Positions 24,601 to 50,100 of a stretch of 64,000 bases of DNA are shown here, in pieces. The notes beneath the pieces were generated by a model. The model searched no databases. It worked only from the letters and a program-made list of their open reading frames with translations, and was not told the origin of the DNA. Position 1 is the stretch's first letter. Every line of letters starts with the position of its first letter. The translations under genes and the position numbers were made by a program. The stretch spans positions 7,092,577 to 7,156,576 of the forward strand of contig VUYV01000004.1 of the NCBI GenBank assembly GCA_008711295.1, in the 5' to 3' direction. Source of the DNA: Anarhynchus alexandrinus. Its lineage: Eukaryota > Chordata > Aves > Charadriiformes > Charadriidae.

Positions 24601-27600
24601 CAGGCAGGCAGAGAGGAAAACTGCAGGATGGTTTGGCTTTTTTCTTCCTCACACTGTTTTAGCAGGACAATATTTCCCTCCCTAGAACAGCATGTCTGGG
24701 ACATTCCATCAGTGCTTTACAATATCTGCATACAGGTCTTTAAATGATTGTGCTTAATTTTTCAAAATGTAACTTTTACACAGTCCAGAAATAGTGCTGT
24801 TCTGACAGCATAAACTCAGAGGGTGCCATTGACCCTAAAGGGTAATGGATTTTACTGACAACAAGTATAAATAAAGAACCACCTACTGGATTGTATTTTT
24901 AAAAGTAGAAAATCTTTTCAGCCATGAAGATTTTGGCAAGTGAGAAAGTGAAGCTAGAAATGACGGATACTGCCTTTAAAGTCTTAAACTTCCTAAGCAA
25001 GATATCTTTATCAGTATTAAGTGCTGAACTGGTCTAGTACTAGATAGTTACCTGAATCCTCAGTTACGGATAAAATTAAACTTGGATATTGATTTAGCCT
25101 AGTAAGCAATGAACATCCAATTGAGGCAGTCAAACACGGACAGTGTCAATGCACTGAACAACCTCCAGATCTGTTCAGGAAGCAATTACTCTGAGACAGT
25201 GGAGTTTGGCACGCACCAAATTGCACGCCATAAAACACCACAGTTCTCACCTAGAGTATCAAGTTGCAGAATTATATTACAGCACATGTTCTGCAATTGT
25301 TAAGGTCGAGATCTTGTTTCCATTTATTTATGAATTTTCTAGGTGCTCTAAAATTTGCCAGACACCTTGAATAGCCTGGAGAGCAGGCTTGCATCATGAC
25401 ATTGTAGGACAACAGTTTTTCAAATTTCAGTTCATGTAAACAAAAGCTCCCAAGATGTAGCCTGCTTACAAAGAGTGATTAAATGCTCTTTTGAGTTTCT
25501 TCAAACTGGACAGTTACTGCTAGCAAAATCCAGACAAAAACTGTTTGGAGAGCATTTTTTTTTTTTTTTTTTTGATAACAGCTTCCATATAATGTAACAA
25601 GGCCACTTCCAGTTAAAACACTTTCCTGAAGGAAACACAGCAGCCTCAGGTCAAAATTTACAATGCTCATTTTTTCAAAGATGATTGTCACCCGCTACAG
25701 TAGGGAGAGGAAATTGTGGTCAGTGCATGTGTCTGAGGAGAGGAACGTAGCAGGGGTCCAAGAAGGTCATCTCAGACCTCAGAACATATTCAACCCCAGT
25801 GCATACTGCTGTTCACAAAATCTGTTTTGTGGGCATAAACCACATGTCCTTGCAAAGATCAAGAACGACGTACTTTTTAAAGGAACATTCTTCACCATCT
25901 CTTTAGAGCTTTGTCCTGCAGTCTACCCTAGCTCAAATCCTGTGACTTCTTCACAGGTGACCTATTACCAATAACAGATACAAAACAATAGTGTCTTAAA
26001 AGCACCAATGGTTTCTCACCATCACCCTTTGAAGCAGAGTATTTGAAAATATCCATGAAGTAGGAGAACATTATAAGATAAATTGCTATCTTCTAATACT
26101 AAAAATATTCGGTGCTGATTAGACCTATTCAGGCAATGTTTTAAAAATACAGACCAGGTCTCCTAGAGAACTGACAAGAGCAAGATTTTTGCTTCTTTAA
26201 ATGTAAATTCCTCCTGAAACACTTCGTTGTAACAATCTCACCTACCTAAAAGGAGATTTTTCCCAAGCCATAGAAGCAAGTCATGCCCCTCTCTCCACCT
26301 TCATTTATTCTAGTTTGTATCAATTTGAAAATTAACTTACTTGCAGCCAAAAGCCATTTTTCCTTCCAGTTCTGCAATGTGTAACATAACATACAAATAT
26401 TCAGGAATGCAACAATCCCTTAAAATGAGCTACAACTTCAAATATTCAGGCAGATTGCTAACAGCGAACAGTTGCCATAAGACAGCATAAGAACCTGACA
26501 TGTATTCTACAGTCCTGTTATTTGAGTCCTGAATTACTACAGTGATCACAGCAATGCTTAAAGAAAATACCGTTTTACGTGCCCATTCCTTATAGGCTAC
26601 TGATCCAGTTAGACTTTCAGATCAGACAGGAGATAACTATTAATCGCATACTTATTTTGGGAGCCCCTTGGTGACTTCTTTCAGAAAATAAAAACATACC
26701 AAGAGCTGAATGTCCCTGTGAATTCTTTCCAATTCAATGGCAGGTGCCTCCGATTTTCCACTGACATGCTGCAAATGAATGATTAAATGAAAGTAAATTC
26801 CACTGAGCTAAACAGTGGAAAAAGACACCAACACCACAGGGACTGAAAAAACAGACAAGCTGTATCAATGAGAAGAGGTGACTCCAAGTGCTCTATCCAG
26901 TTAAAAAGACAGCACCTCTTTTTGTAGGGGAGCATTACTCTTTTGCAAGGGCCAGGATGGTATGATCTCAATGAAAAATGGTTTTGAAAAGAAAACAAAG
27001 GACTCAGAATATCACAGTACTTATCTAACGTGGGTAGCTTAGTTAAAATCAAGGAATACCCAGAGAAATCATCTACAGTTCATAAACCAGTGGCAAAGAC
27101 TTCAGAGAGGAATGCTGTTGGTTTCCGAATACAGAAACCCCAGATCTCTTAATAAAATAAACCCGGATCCAGCACTGGAAAGAACTATGCTGTGATATGG
27201 CCCCTGTATATGTTTTACCTTAGTTTAGTTCATGAGGCTTGCCCACAAATTCCTGCATGGAAGCTCTCTACTGAGAGCTTGATTTTGATTTTAATTTAAG
27301 GATGTCTTCTGAGCCTTCAGCTCATTGAAAACAGCATGCAGCAGCGACTCTGCTAAATGCTTGTTTGTGATATCAAATTACTAGACAAATCTATCTTCAT
27401 CTCTCATTATTGAGATCTTAATATATTGCCCAGATACACGGCTCAGTAACAGGTAGCAAGTCAAAGTACGAAGTGCCAGGGTAGCTACCCAGAAGACACA
27501 ACTGCCTGAGGGGGCACAGGAAATAAAAACTATTCTATCACACAACAGCAGTGGCTGGGAAACCTACGTTCTCTGCTCTGTCAGACCCAGCGCTCTCATG

Positions 27601-30600
27601 AAGTTGTGTACAGTTGAGTAAAAGATCTCTTGCCTACTTGGAATGTATTTGACCTTTGTCTTGCTTCCTGACAAAATTTTTTGACAAAAATCAAAACTCC
27701 AATGCCGGAAGAGAATGGGAGTCCAGTGTGAAATAAAAGCTCACATAATTTTCTTTCCCTAGTGAATGTTTTGTAATATTTCCTGCTAAGAAATGTTTAT
27801 AACCCAAATGCTTGTGCATAAAGGTGGCACTGTACTTTAAAGCTCCACCCTGGGCAGCATTTTTTCCTTAGCCCTTGAATCTGATCCAAAGGGAACTTTC
27901 AGTACCACCTTGAAGCCAACAATGGTACACAAGAGCCAAGAGGGACTTCAGTTTTTCCATTTAAAGAAACAAACATTTCACTGCTTGCTTTCCCTCTGAC
28001 AAGCCAGACTTACTCACAGAGTAACTTTCAGAGGAGTGTTTTCAAGAATATTCCTTCTATGAGGGAATCAAAACCATCGTGACTGAGACATACACATAAA
28101 ATCAACGATCAAATGATGTTCTTGATTACTGTCCTGAGAACAGTCCTGAGTGTTTTGCGTTTAGTTTCTTCCTCAGTTGTGATATTCTATTGAGTACTTC
28201 ACTTCCCTTTCAATAGATACTCTTCTGTACTACTCCCGTCTTCGCAAGTTAGCATACCCTGAGTGGCCAATGCAACTCAACAAAGCCATCAAAGAACTCC
28301 TGTACAAAAGAGAACAATTTTAAAACTTCTCTTATTCAGACCTCAAAACTGAGGTACTCCAGATGAGTGATTAGAGCGATCTCTCCTAGAAAAAAGTAAC
28401 ATTTTAGTTCTCTTGTATTTATGGTCAACTGAGGACTGGAAATGCTGTCCTGAAAATGGGAGTGGAAAAAGTGAAACTGAAGCATGAAAGATGTCTAGAA
28501 ACATCTCAGTGTTAGATTTCCCTTTGTAGCGGGGATCTCAGTCTCCCATTGAGATCACAGATTCTAAACCTGACAATTTCAAGGTACTTTCCCCTCCACC
28601 CACCCCCATTTAGTTACTTCTTTCCATAGGAAACCTCATGGCTGTAGAAGGAAAAATATATACCTTTGTACTAATATTTTTGATTGGACGATTTCAGAAA
28701 ACAAGGAAGATTAAACCTTGCTGTAAACCTTTTGCTTCCAAAACAAATGACAGAATGCAATGTACAAACTCAAGCTTTCCAGCATTTATGTTATGCTCCC
28801 CAGGACTTCTCTACCTACAGTTCTGGACCCATTAGATTCCACTTGCCAGGAAGGCAGTTGCCTACACTGTCTCCAGAGTACACTGGATTTTAAACAAACG
28901 ACAGCTCTCTGCAAGCCATTCAGAATTGTAAGACTGCAACGTATTTCCTAGATCCTGTCAGGTTTCAAAGTGATGATTGCTATCTACTAACATAAACTCA
29001 AATCGATGATAGAGCAGATAAAAACATGAGGCTCTGAAATATCTCTGATTTACTGCATCTCCCATAAAAGCATTAATCTCTAAGAGAGTAGTTAGGGTGA
29101 GCAGCTAGAAGTAGTAGCAGATACTATAGCTCAGTTGGATATGGCTCATGAATTAGAGCCTGTATCATTGTAGTATCAACCATATTTTCATCTAAGTACT
29201 AAAGCATAAAAGGCAGTCTGAGGATAGGCATACATACTCCTCTAGATCAAGGCAAAAACGACTAATATCTCCAAATATTCAACCCAGGAGTATTTTCTGT
29301 CCTTCATATAACAAGTTTTACAATAGCAAATAAAAATAATGCATATTTGCAAAAGAATTTGCTTAGTAATCACTGTAGAGGCTTTTACTTCCATTAACAA
29401 GAACAGAGAAAATATAAACAATAATAGTTCAAAAAATTTTAGTTCTAAACTTGCAAACAGAGTTTATTCATTTTTATTTTACCATTAAGCTCTTTCACTG
29501 TTTTTTTGCTGTCTTGTATCACCCAATGATCAATTTACTCTTTCCACCCACTTACACATTATTCAGTGATGGACAGTCTGGATTTTTTTTTTTATATTTT
29601 TCCTTACTAGTAGTTTTTTAGTGCAGCAGATGAACAGTATCTTGCTTTGACTTGGAAAAATAACGACTAGTAAACAGATTGCGTTCTGCATTGATGAGTG
29701 TAAAGTGATGCCTATGGCAAAAAAACAGTCATAATTTAGAGTATTAACAGTCACAAGTGAGACATGGTGTTACACCAGCTGGATTGATTAAATCATCAGA
29801 TTGGTGCACAGCAGCTGTCAAAAGAGCAAAGTGAGTGTCAAGAATTACTAAACAGAGGGACAGAGAACAGTCAACACAATTACACTGTTGCACGGACTCC
29901 TGCACCCACACCTTGAATACTGTGTGCAGATGATGAGGACACAGGAGCATTGGGTAGGGACTACAGAACATCAAATAAGCTAGCAATTGGCAAGCTGAAA
30001 AAAATACTAAAAAGTTGTAGGTTTTCATACAATATGTAGCTAGGTTGCAGATCTGCTCACAACAGAACATTGCACAGGCGAGAATTTTACGAGCATTCAG
30101 GAGGAAGTTATCCAGGTTCACAGATAACTACTGACAGTTACCAAACACACAGGAACCACACCTGGTTCAGGATGTCCTTAAGTACGAGGACTGGGAGAGT
30201 AATTGTGTTTGTATCTGGAAGGAAGCATCATATGCAATTGCTTTGTTTCTATACTCTTCCCTAGCACCTGCTTTTGACATTATAGATGTCAAGATTAAAT
30301 GGCGCTCTGGTCTCCCACCATAGCTATTATTACCATGTTGAAAGTGGTATAGACCAACTAGCTCAGTCATACTAAAAAGTTGCAACACTTTTTCATTTTC
30401 TTTTTTTTTTCCCTTAACAGCAGCAGTACAAGAAGTAAGAACTAACTCTTACCCACTATACAACCTTGAGGTTGGTAAGTTTAATTCTATTAAGTCACTA
30501 TGATTCTTCTGGGGAAAGGGATTCACTTTAATTCCAATCAAATGAGGTCCTTACTGTGCAATTTCAATTATGTCTAAATTTATCATCCCAGAAAGAAAAC

Positions 30601-33600
30601 GGCCATGAATCACTGTGCAGGAATGATATAATTTAGTCAGCTTGTTCAGCTACTTCAGTACTTTGGTATTTAAGGATTTTAATTATTTTACTTTCCTAAA
30701 AAACTAAAACATTTTAAAGGATTTTTTTTCATACTTTTATTGTTCTCTAAAACAGATTAGCAGCAGCAGAAATAATTTTAAAGAGCTGATTATGAGGGTA
30801 CTATTACAGCAAGCAAACACAACAGAGGAAAAAGAGTTACTGCAGCTCAAATATAATCCTTAGGGAATGTTTCTATTTGTATTCAGACATGGGTAGGTGG
30901 AATGTCACGATACATCTAAGAGGGTAAGCCGATTTCTTAGTGCTCTAACTATTTATTTTAAAATTACTTGTTAGAGCCACATTTTCTGTTTGGGCAAATA
31001 AATCAAAAGCATAATAATCTCTTCATGAAAAGACGTCAAGAGTTCTCGGCAGGGAGTCTCTGTCCAACACTTAAGTGTAAGAAGTGACCATTTTAACTAA
31101 CCTACACAACAGAGTTTCAGTGAGCCATTCAGTCCACCTATTTCCTCCAGCCAAAATGAGCTACTTCTATATCCACACCCTGGGGACTCCACAATACAAT
31201 CCTGTACAATGATTCTCCAAGGAATATAAGCATATTCATCTACAAACTCTACAGCATAGAATAAATTATGTAAAGAGTGTCTGATACTCTTTTACGTATT
31301 GTAAAATGTTGACGTGCAAAAGTTTTACCTATTGGCAGAGACTTCTTCAGGTTTCCACACAGCTTTAATAACTTTCTTTTCACATAGCATTTTCCATACA
31401 GCGTTCCTGAATAATTTTGGGCCACATTTGGATGGCCTTGGGATCAGTTCAACAGCTGATCAATTCTAAAATTTGCAAAAGCATTCTTGGCACCTCTGGT
31501 AGATCTTGGGAAAACCTTAAAAGACACCAAAACACCCCCCAAAGCAATAAAGGACAGACAAGAGAAGACAGAGCTTCTAATGAGACGGTGGAGGAAAAAA
31601 ACAGGAAAACCAAAACCCCAAACAAGAAGATACAGGTAATAGCTTGCTACAGTACCCATCAAAATTATTCCATGTTTTGAAAACATAACACTAAATGTAA
31701 CTAAAGACAGAGACAGTAATTAAACTGAGATGTTACGTGCCCAGGCTTTCTCATGCCTTCCTCACAACATTTTTTTTCCTGTCTAAAGGTTCAGTACAGG
31801 GAGAAAATGGGGAATTCAGTTGTTTGTTTAGGATTTCCTGATAGATGGCCACTGAACCGTGAGTCAGAGATCCAGGATGTGCAAGACCTTTGATGCATTT
31901 ACTGAGCAAGCAGACTGTGCAAGTAAAAATTCAGTTTTACACTGCACATACTATTCATTCCACATACATGAAGGTGGTCTCACACACTGAAGCACATTGT
32001 ATTTACTGCTAGGCATACCCTTGTTTTCCTCTGACGTTTACATCTAGAATCATGAAAACCCGGGGCTGGTGTTCATAGGCCTGAACTACAGTTACAGTCA
32101 TTTAGTGCTGTGGAAATGGCAGTGATTCTTTTGTAACAGATAAGTTTCAGGTTAATTTAGGAAATTTACTTGACACTGAAAATATTTAGAAGTGTGTTTA
32201 AGTGTCACATAGACTCCTAGTTTTTACATTGTAATCATGGTTTGGCACTGGTATCAGTGTTGAAAAAACAACAAACCATTTCCATTTCCAGAGACTTAAA
32301 GCACAGTAATCTACTTCAAAAATGTAACACTGTATGTTGTGTACAGGCAAAACCCAAAGTATGCTGGCAAGGAAGAACATTATTTATTGTAAATACTACC
32401 TAGTAAACACGCAAAACTAAAAGCTGGCATTATGTTTTATCTTAGCAAGCACAACTTTTTGGTCATCACAGCTTGGCACAAGATTTTAGTGCTCAGATAA
32501 GATGATAACATTTAAAAAAATCACTTTTGTTTGAATAAAAATATACAGTTTAATTAGCTTTCTGCTGGCTACATTTAAATCACATTTAATATTAAATTAA
32601 ATTGCATTTAAAATCTGTACAAATTATGATGTAATGATACATAGCCTTTACATATTCATTATAATACATGAAAACATTAAAGTCACACAGAATTCAAGCA
32701 AGCATTGTAAAGAAGAAAAAGAATTCCAAAGATACACATATACATACTCACCCAGTGCACAGCAGGATAAGCCTAACAAGCAACACCAATTCATATGACC
32801 AAAGTGAAATGGAATTTCTGTTACGGGACAGGATTGAGCTATTCTGTCAATATTTATAATGCTACAATCTACACACAATTATCACAGTATTTTAGACTCT
32901 TTCCAGGAAAATTATTCCCAAATCCAAGCTACAAGTGACAATACAGTATCACAACGCATAACTAAAAAAGCTTTATTGACACCAAACTTCCCCAGATTTT
33001 TCATTCGGTATTTGGCAGTTACTCAGTATTGGGATTTTAAAAGCCCCAAAATCTTAAAACTTGTCTCACAAAACAGTTATTTCAACTAAAGTACAAATTC
33101 TCAACCTGAAAGTATTAAAAAATGTTTCAACATTCTAGAAATTCAAGGGGAGTTTCAAAAAGTTTCTTATAAAAAAAAATAAATAAAAAGCATTCAAGAC
33201 AACTTTTAAAAGAACATTTGAATGGTAATATAAATATGGAACTTCTTAAAAACCTATTTTTTGTTATTAGTCAACAACTAAACATCACAGGAGCATATCC
33301 ACTAATAAAAGCAGGTTTGACAGAAATCCAATCTGCAAATACTCCTAGTGGACACCTTTTGCCATTATGAGGCTGGGATCTTTATGAAGAAGCAGTGTTC
33401 AGTATCTGTGTGTTAAGGTTAAAATCTTTTTGACCTCCCAAGAGGCATAAAAACAACAGTCCAGGCATGTACCGGTACATTTGAGATAAAGTAAGACAAT
33501 ACATCACAATTGCAGCACCATGAACTTTGGAACATCCGAAATAATTTCAGAGCATCTGATCCGCAGCTTCCAGTACAAGGAGCCAAAAAGCACCACTGTG

Positions 33601-34714
33601 TAACAAGGGTAGAAGACAAACTGAAACAATCAGTAGTCACAGTGTAAAGAAAGACACAAACAGATGAAGAATCTTGGAAGCCATGCATGACTATGCTGTC
33701 TAACAAACAACAATTGCAGCTATTGACCCACTGCTTCAAACTTCCGNAGCTTTTATACCCATTGAAAAAAAGGTAAGACATATTGTCATTTGGTTGGGAC
33801 TACCATCATTCACAGGCTGTTGTTAAAGCCTTCATTTTACTCCTTTGCTTTCATATATATACACCATAAAGATAATCTTGTGAGGTTACTTCACATGTTA
33901 ATACTAAAGACCAAATCTTTATCTAGGCATGAAAAAGCCATGAGGTACTTCATATACTTTCACACAGTCTTACGGGTTGTCTGAACAGACTTCACAAAAT
34001 AATTTAGTTTGCTCTTCTCTAGGGGAAGACAAGCTATCTGCACCCATCGCTGCAGAATAAACACATACACAAACCAATAAAGATAATGCATCATTGAAAA
34101 GCAGTGAATATGTGAAGACAATTGCAACAATTTGACAGTCATATCTGATCTACAGTAAAATCTGTCTTTCCTTAAAGTAGCTTTAAAACAAACTTTGAAC
34201 TATTGTGAAGCTAATAGTCACTACTACACAACTGAAGTCTTACATACCCATCTTTGTTCCAGGTAAAACCTACACACTAACATAGCCTACAACCTTAAAA
34301 TCAAAGCCAAGAATTGCACTGCTATGGCCAAGATTCCATCCTGAGCTCAAAAAAAACACCATAATTAAAAGTCAGTAACAGAGTATCAACAACAATTAGC
34401 TAATATCTCAATTTCTTTCACAACACAAACAGCTGCTCCTTTTCCAGCTGAAGTTAAAAAGCCGCAAAAAGTTAAGAATAATGGAAGAAAAGCTTATGGA
34501 TGACGAAACTTAAATAAATCTCTTAAGGAGAAAAAAAAAATATTCTGCTTGTACATCATCTGCCTCCTCCCAAAAAGAAAAACAATCGTCTTTGTAAGAC
34601 AAATTATCTTATCTTCAATTTATATTTTCACTAGAAGTTGCTGCATTTTCTTAGAACATTCTATAGATAATATATGAATGTTATTTGGTTACTAACTTGA
34701 TTTATAATTAATTT
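15661..34714. other. 19-kb gene-free interval between convergent CLDN5 and CDC45
   Basis: I looked through both strands for exons, tRNAs and repeats. The longest open frame (23,252-23,878, plus, 208 codons) shows no family resemblance, runs through a G10 tract and has no transcript signals, so I do not call it. A T-run lies at about 25,556-25,573. A 12-base tRNA A-box match at 29,127-29,138 has no B box. Position 33,747 is ambiguous. The rest is AT-rich sequence without recognisable transposons, though old degraded ones could be missed by eye. Confidence 0.45.
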
Positions 34715-34720
34715 TTTAAT
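34701..34720 (-). terminator. CDC45: Candidate CDC45 poly(A) signals very close to the stop codon
   Basis: On the minus strand ATTAAA lies at 34,720-34,715, only about 24 bases after the stop, and TATAAA at 34,706-34,701. No AATAAA is present on the minus strand for at least 700 bases further. If used, the 3' UTR would be very short, about 50 bases. A distal unrecognised signal remains possible. Confidence 0.3.
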
Positions 34721-34743
34721 TAATCCTCTTTACACTCTTACCA

Positions 34744-46517
<11,774 letters not shown>

Positions 46518-47166
46518 GGCGGCAGCGCGAGAGCGGCAGGGAAACGGCGGGGAAACGGCGGCAGCCACGGGCCGCCCCCACTCAAACTGGGCGCCAAATC
46601 AGCGCCGCTTCCCATTGGTCTTCGCCTCACGGCGCGCTAGCCAATGGTAAAGCGGCTTCCCCGCCCTCGCAGAGCAGATTGGGCGAGCTGCCCAACCCAT
46701 TCCGGGTTTTCGCCACTGGGGTTGGGAAAAGGGAGTGGCGACACGCGCGGCTGGCCAATCGCAGGAGTAGCTCGGCCGGAAGCACCGTGCTGGCTTTTGT
46801 TGCCATGTCTGCCATATTTGCCGCGGGCAAATTGCTTGCTTCGCCGTTTCCGTGAGGGCGACGGCGAGGCGGGAGGGGCCGCATCGACCCCCGATGACTG
46901 AGGAAGGACGGAGCGGCCCAAACAGCCGTCCGCAAAGGCCATATCGGCCGGCGCGAGATCCCGCCTTCCGCCCTCACACGTAATGGCCGCCCGGGAGGCG
47001 GGCGCCGCGCGGCAGGCTGGGAGGGGCGGCGCGGCGGGGTGGGGCCGGCGGCGGCCCGAGTCCCGTCAGGCGAGAGAGCAGCGCGGCCCGTCCCAGTCCT
47101 GCCCGCGCCCCGCCGGTTCCCGCGGCCAAGTCCTGTGCCGCCGCTCTGCGCCTCGGCGCTGCCGCC
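46518..47166. promoter_or_regulatory. Bidirectional CpG-island promoter shared by CDC45 and UFD1
   Basis: Only 649 bases separate the two start codons, which point away from each other. The interval is GC-rich and holds four CCAAT boxes in either orientation (46,614-46,618, 46,641-46,645, 46,678-46,682, 46,755-46,759). It also has a TTTGGCGC E2F-type site read on the minus strand (46,598-46,591), about 75 bases before the CDC45 ATG. An E2F site next to CCAAT/NF-Y boxes is the normal arrangement for S-phase replication genes, and CDC45 is a known E2F target. The near-palindrome around 46,818-46,832 (tttgccgcgggcaaa) is a second E2F-like element. There is no TATA box. Confidence 0.8.
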
Positions 47167-50100
47167 ATGGTGAGGCCCGGGGGGCGGCCGGGGCTAGTGC
47201 CGAGTCACGGCGGGCGGGCGGGCGGCTGGGCCCCGCGTCCCTGCGGCGGCTGCCCAGCCCGTTTCGGAAGGCGGCGCCGGTGCGGAGTGCCGGGCTGAGG
47301 TCGGGCGGGGCTCGTCCCGGCCTTGGTTTCGGTGTGAGCCGCGGGCAGCGCGTACGCGGTGTGAGAAAGTGGCGCCGCCGCCCCTCAGCGTGGTTTGAGC
47401 TGCGCTTCGGGAGGCCTCGGTGGGCGCCGCGACACTTCAGTGTGCTACACGTACCTGTTAACACACTCCTCTCACTCCTCTCTTTGTGTTTGTTTTCCCT
47501 AGTTCTCCTTTAATATGTTCGATCACCCCATCCCGCGGGTTTTCCAGAACCGCTTCTCAACCCAATACCGCTGCTTCTCGGTATCCATGCTTGCTGGGCC
47601 TAATGACAGGTCAGATGTGGAGAAAGGCGGGAAGAGTATGTGCATGTTTTATTTTGATTAATAACCTATTGGAAGCGCGTTTGTGAATAATGTCGAGTAA
47701 TGCAGCTTTTGGCCCAGACTGCAGAAGCACAGTCGAAGAGCGCGGAGAGGTGCTGTTGGCTCTGTGGCTGGAGCTGGAATAGCACCCTGGGTGGGGCCCG
47801 AAGAAGGAAGTAGGAGGGGTTTATCGCGTTAGTCTGTAATTAAAAAACTTACCAAGCGAGTCCTGGTTTATGAGCATTAGAAGAAAATATTCTGCTTTTT
47901 TAAAGCCTCTTGTTAAAATCTTAGGCCTATTATGAGCCATGGAAACTTATGATTAAGGACTTTTTTCCCCTCCTTGTTGTACCTCGCTTAGCTTGAACAA
48001 AGAGAATAGATTGGCCGGCTTAATTCTCAGGCTGTCAGACTCATGCTGTGTTGTTTTGAGTTGGCATCGGTTTAAGAGTACCTATAAGCCCAAACAAATA
48101 AAATTAACTTTAGGAAACGTTTTATTTAGTTCTAGGCATTGTAATACCTTGTCTTCTCTGGGTTTTTTTGATTAAATTCTGAAATCTCCATGCTAGCAGG
48201 TATATTTGTCATGACTGATTCTACTGAAGTCACTGGCTCAAAAATGAATTGGCAGGAGATTTTAGAATCTCCTTTTTCTAGAGGAGATTTTAGAGAAAGG
48301 AATGTTAAAATTTATGTTATGTACTTTTTGTACAGTCATACTTTTCCTAATCTTACATTCTTATTCTTTTCTGCAGTAATTATGCCACCATCGGCTTTGG
48401 ATCAACTCAGTAAGTGAATATTTTATTCTGGAATAACAACATTAGAAATATGAGCAAATGCGCAAGCAAATACCACAGTACTTTAGTTATCTATTAAAAT
48501 CTGACTTAAATAGAGAATAATGAGGCTAATTAGTTGAAAATATGTATATTGGAAGTATTTTGTCTGACAGAATTAATGGGGCTTGTCTGTCTTCAAGTAC
48601 AGACATTTGAAGTGTTGGGCTACCTGAGGCATGAATCAATATTTATTAACTATTAATAGCGTACTCAGTATAATGGTTACAGTTAATCCAGTAAATTCTT
48701 AATCTCAACTTGCTTGTTCTGGACACTGTTGTCTGGAGGAAAATTAATTTTAAAGACAAAATAAGTGATAGTTAACTTTGAAATGGGGAAAAAGATAACT
48801 GAATCAATAGTACAAATGGTCTTTATTGGCCTTTTTAACTAAGGGATTTTTTTCTCCTCCCTCTGAGTTTTATCCTTAATTTCTTTGAGAAATTAGTTTA
48901 GTCAGGATTTGGTTTTTAAATAGGCAGGGCCAGTTAAAATTCATTAGGTAGGAGTTAGCTGATAATAGCAATCAGACATAGCAGTAACAGATTCCTGTGC
49001 TAATACCCGCTGCCTGCTCATCTCTGAGCTTGTGGAAGTGTTGGAGGGGCATTTAAATCTCGAAGTGCGATGGCAATACAGTATTCATGTATCTGCGTTC
49101 TCTCCTGGATTCGTAGTTTTGAGCAATTGGAATAATGGTGTGAGGGGAATACTCTCCTATAGTCTGGCCCATTCTCTTGCTAATGGTCAATCTGTGAAAA
49201 CTTCAGAAATGTGTTAGTGGCTTTTAACAAATAAAAATCTTTTCTCCTCTCTCACTAGGCCGACTTAATATTACTTACCCGATGCTGTTTAAGCTGACCA
49301 ATAAAAATTCAGACCGAATGACGCACTGTGGAGTGCTTGAATTTGTGGCTGATGAGGGTATATGTTACCTTCCACACTGGGTGAGTTGTCTCATGCTGAA
49401 CTGTCAAAACCTGAAGAGTAGGATGAGTGAGTTGCCAGTTTAGTAATAAAGAGGCAGAATGTTTCCTGAAAGTGCGTGTCTTTGCTAGGCGTGTTCCTAC
49501 AACAGCTTTCAGCCACAGCTCAGGTTTCCCTCCGTGAGAGTTTAACTAAGTGAGCAAAGCAGACTGCTTTTTAAGATGCATCTGACTGTCCTTCCTGTAA
49601 TCAAACCATGGTAAACTGGTGCTTTTCAAGGAAGATGGTGGCCCCGGCAAAAATAGGTATATGCAAGGAAGGAGAATTAAAAACATCAGTCATGTTGATA
49701 GTGGTTTCTGTCTTTGTTTTTATTCTTCCAGATGATGCAGAACTTGCTGCTGGAAGAGGGAGGCCTGGTGCAAGTGGAGAGTGTTAATCTTCAAGTTGCT
49801 ACTTACTCAAAATTTCAGCCACAGAGTCCAGATTTTCTTGACATCACCAATCCCAAAGCTGTGTATCCTTCCTGTTCAAGTATGGAGCAGGGGACAAAAG
49901 TTTTCTCCCAAACTGGAATGCTGAAGCAGAGCTAGCTTTTCAAGTGTGGCTTATACTCTTCCAGTAGTAGCTAACTACTACTGTTCCTTCTGAAGACAGA
50001 AAGGACGGAGAGTTTATGTACGGAGATGTTGCCAGCTGCTGGCACAAAGTGTAGCCTGGAGCAAAGAAGCATGAATTTTGGCTTAAAGTCCAATGAGTTT

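Noticed and set aside
29121..29185. tRNA-like A box (tagctcagttgg at 29,127-29,138)
   Set aside because: The A-box match is perfect, but no B box (GGTTCRANTCC) follows at a usable distance and the flanks do not fold into an acceptor stem.
33419..33781. 120-codon minus-strand frame downstream of CDC45
   Set aside because: It includes an ambiguous base, is low-complexity Cys/Ser/Phe-rich translation of AT-rich DNA, and has no similarity to any known family.
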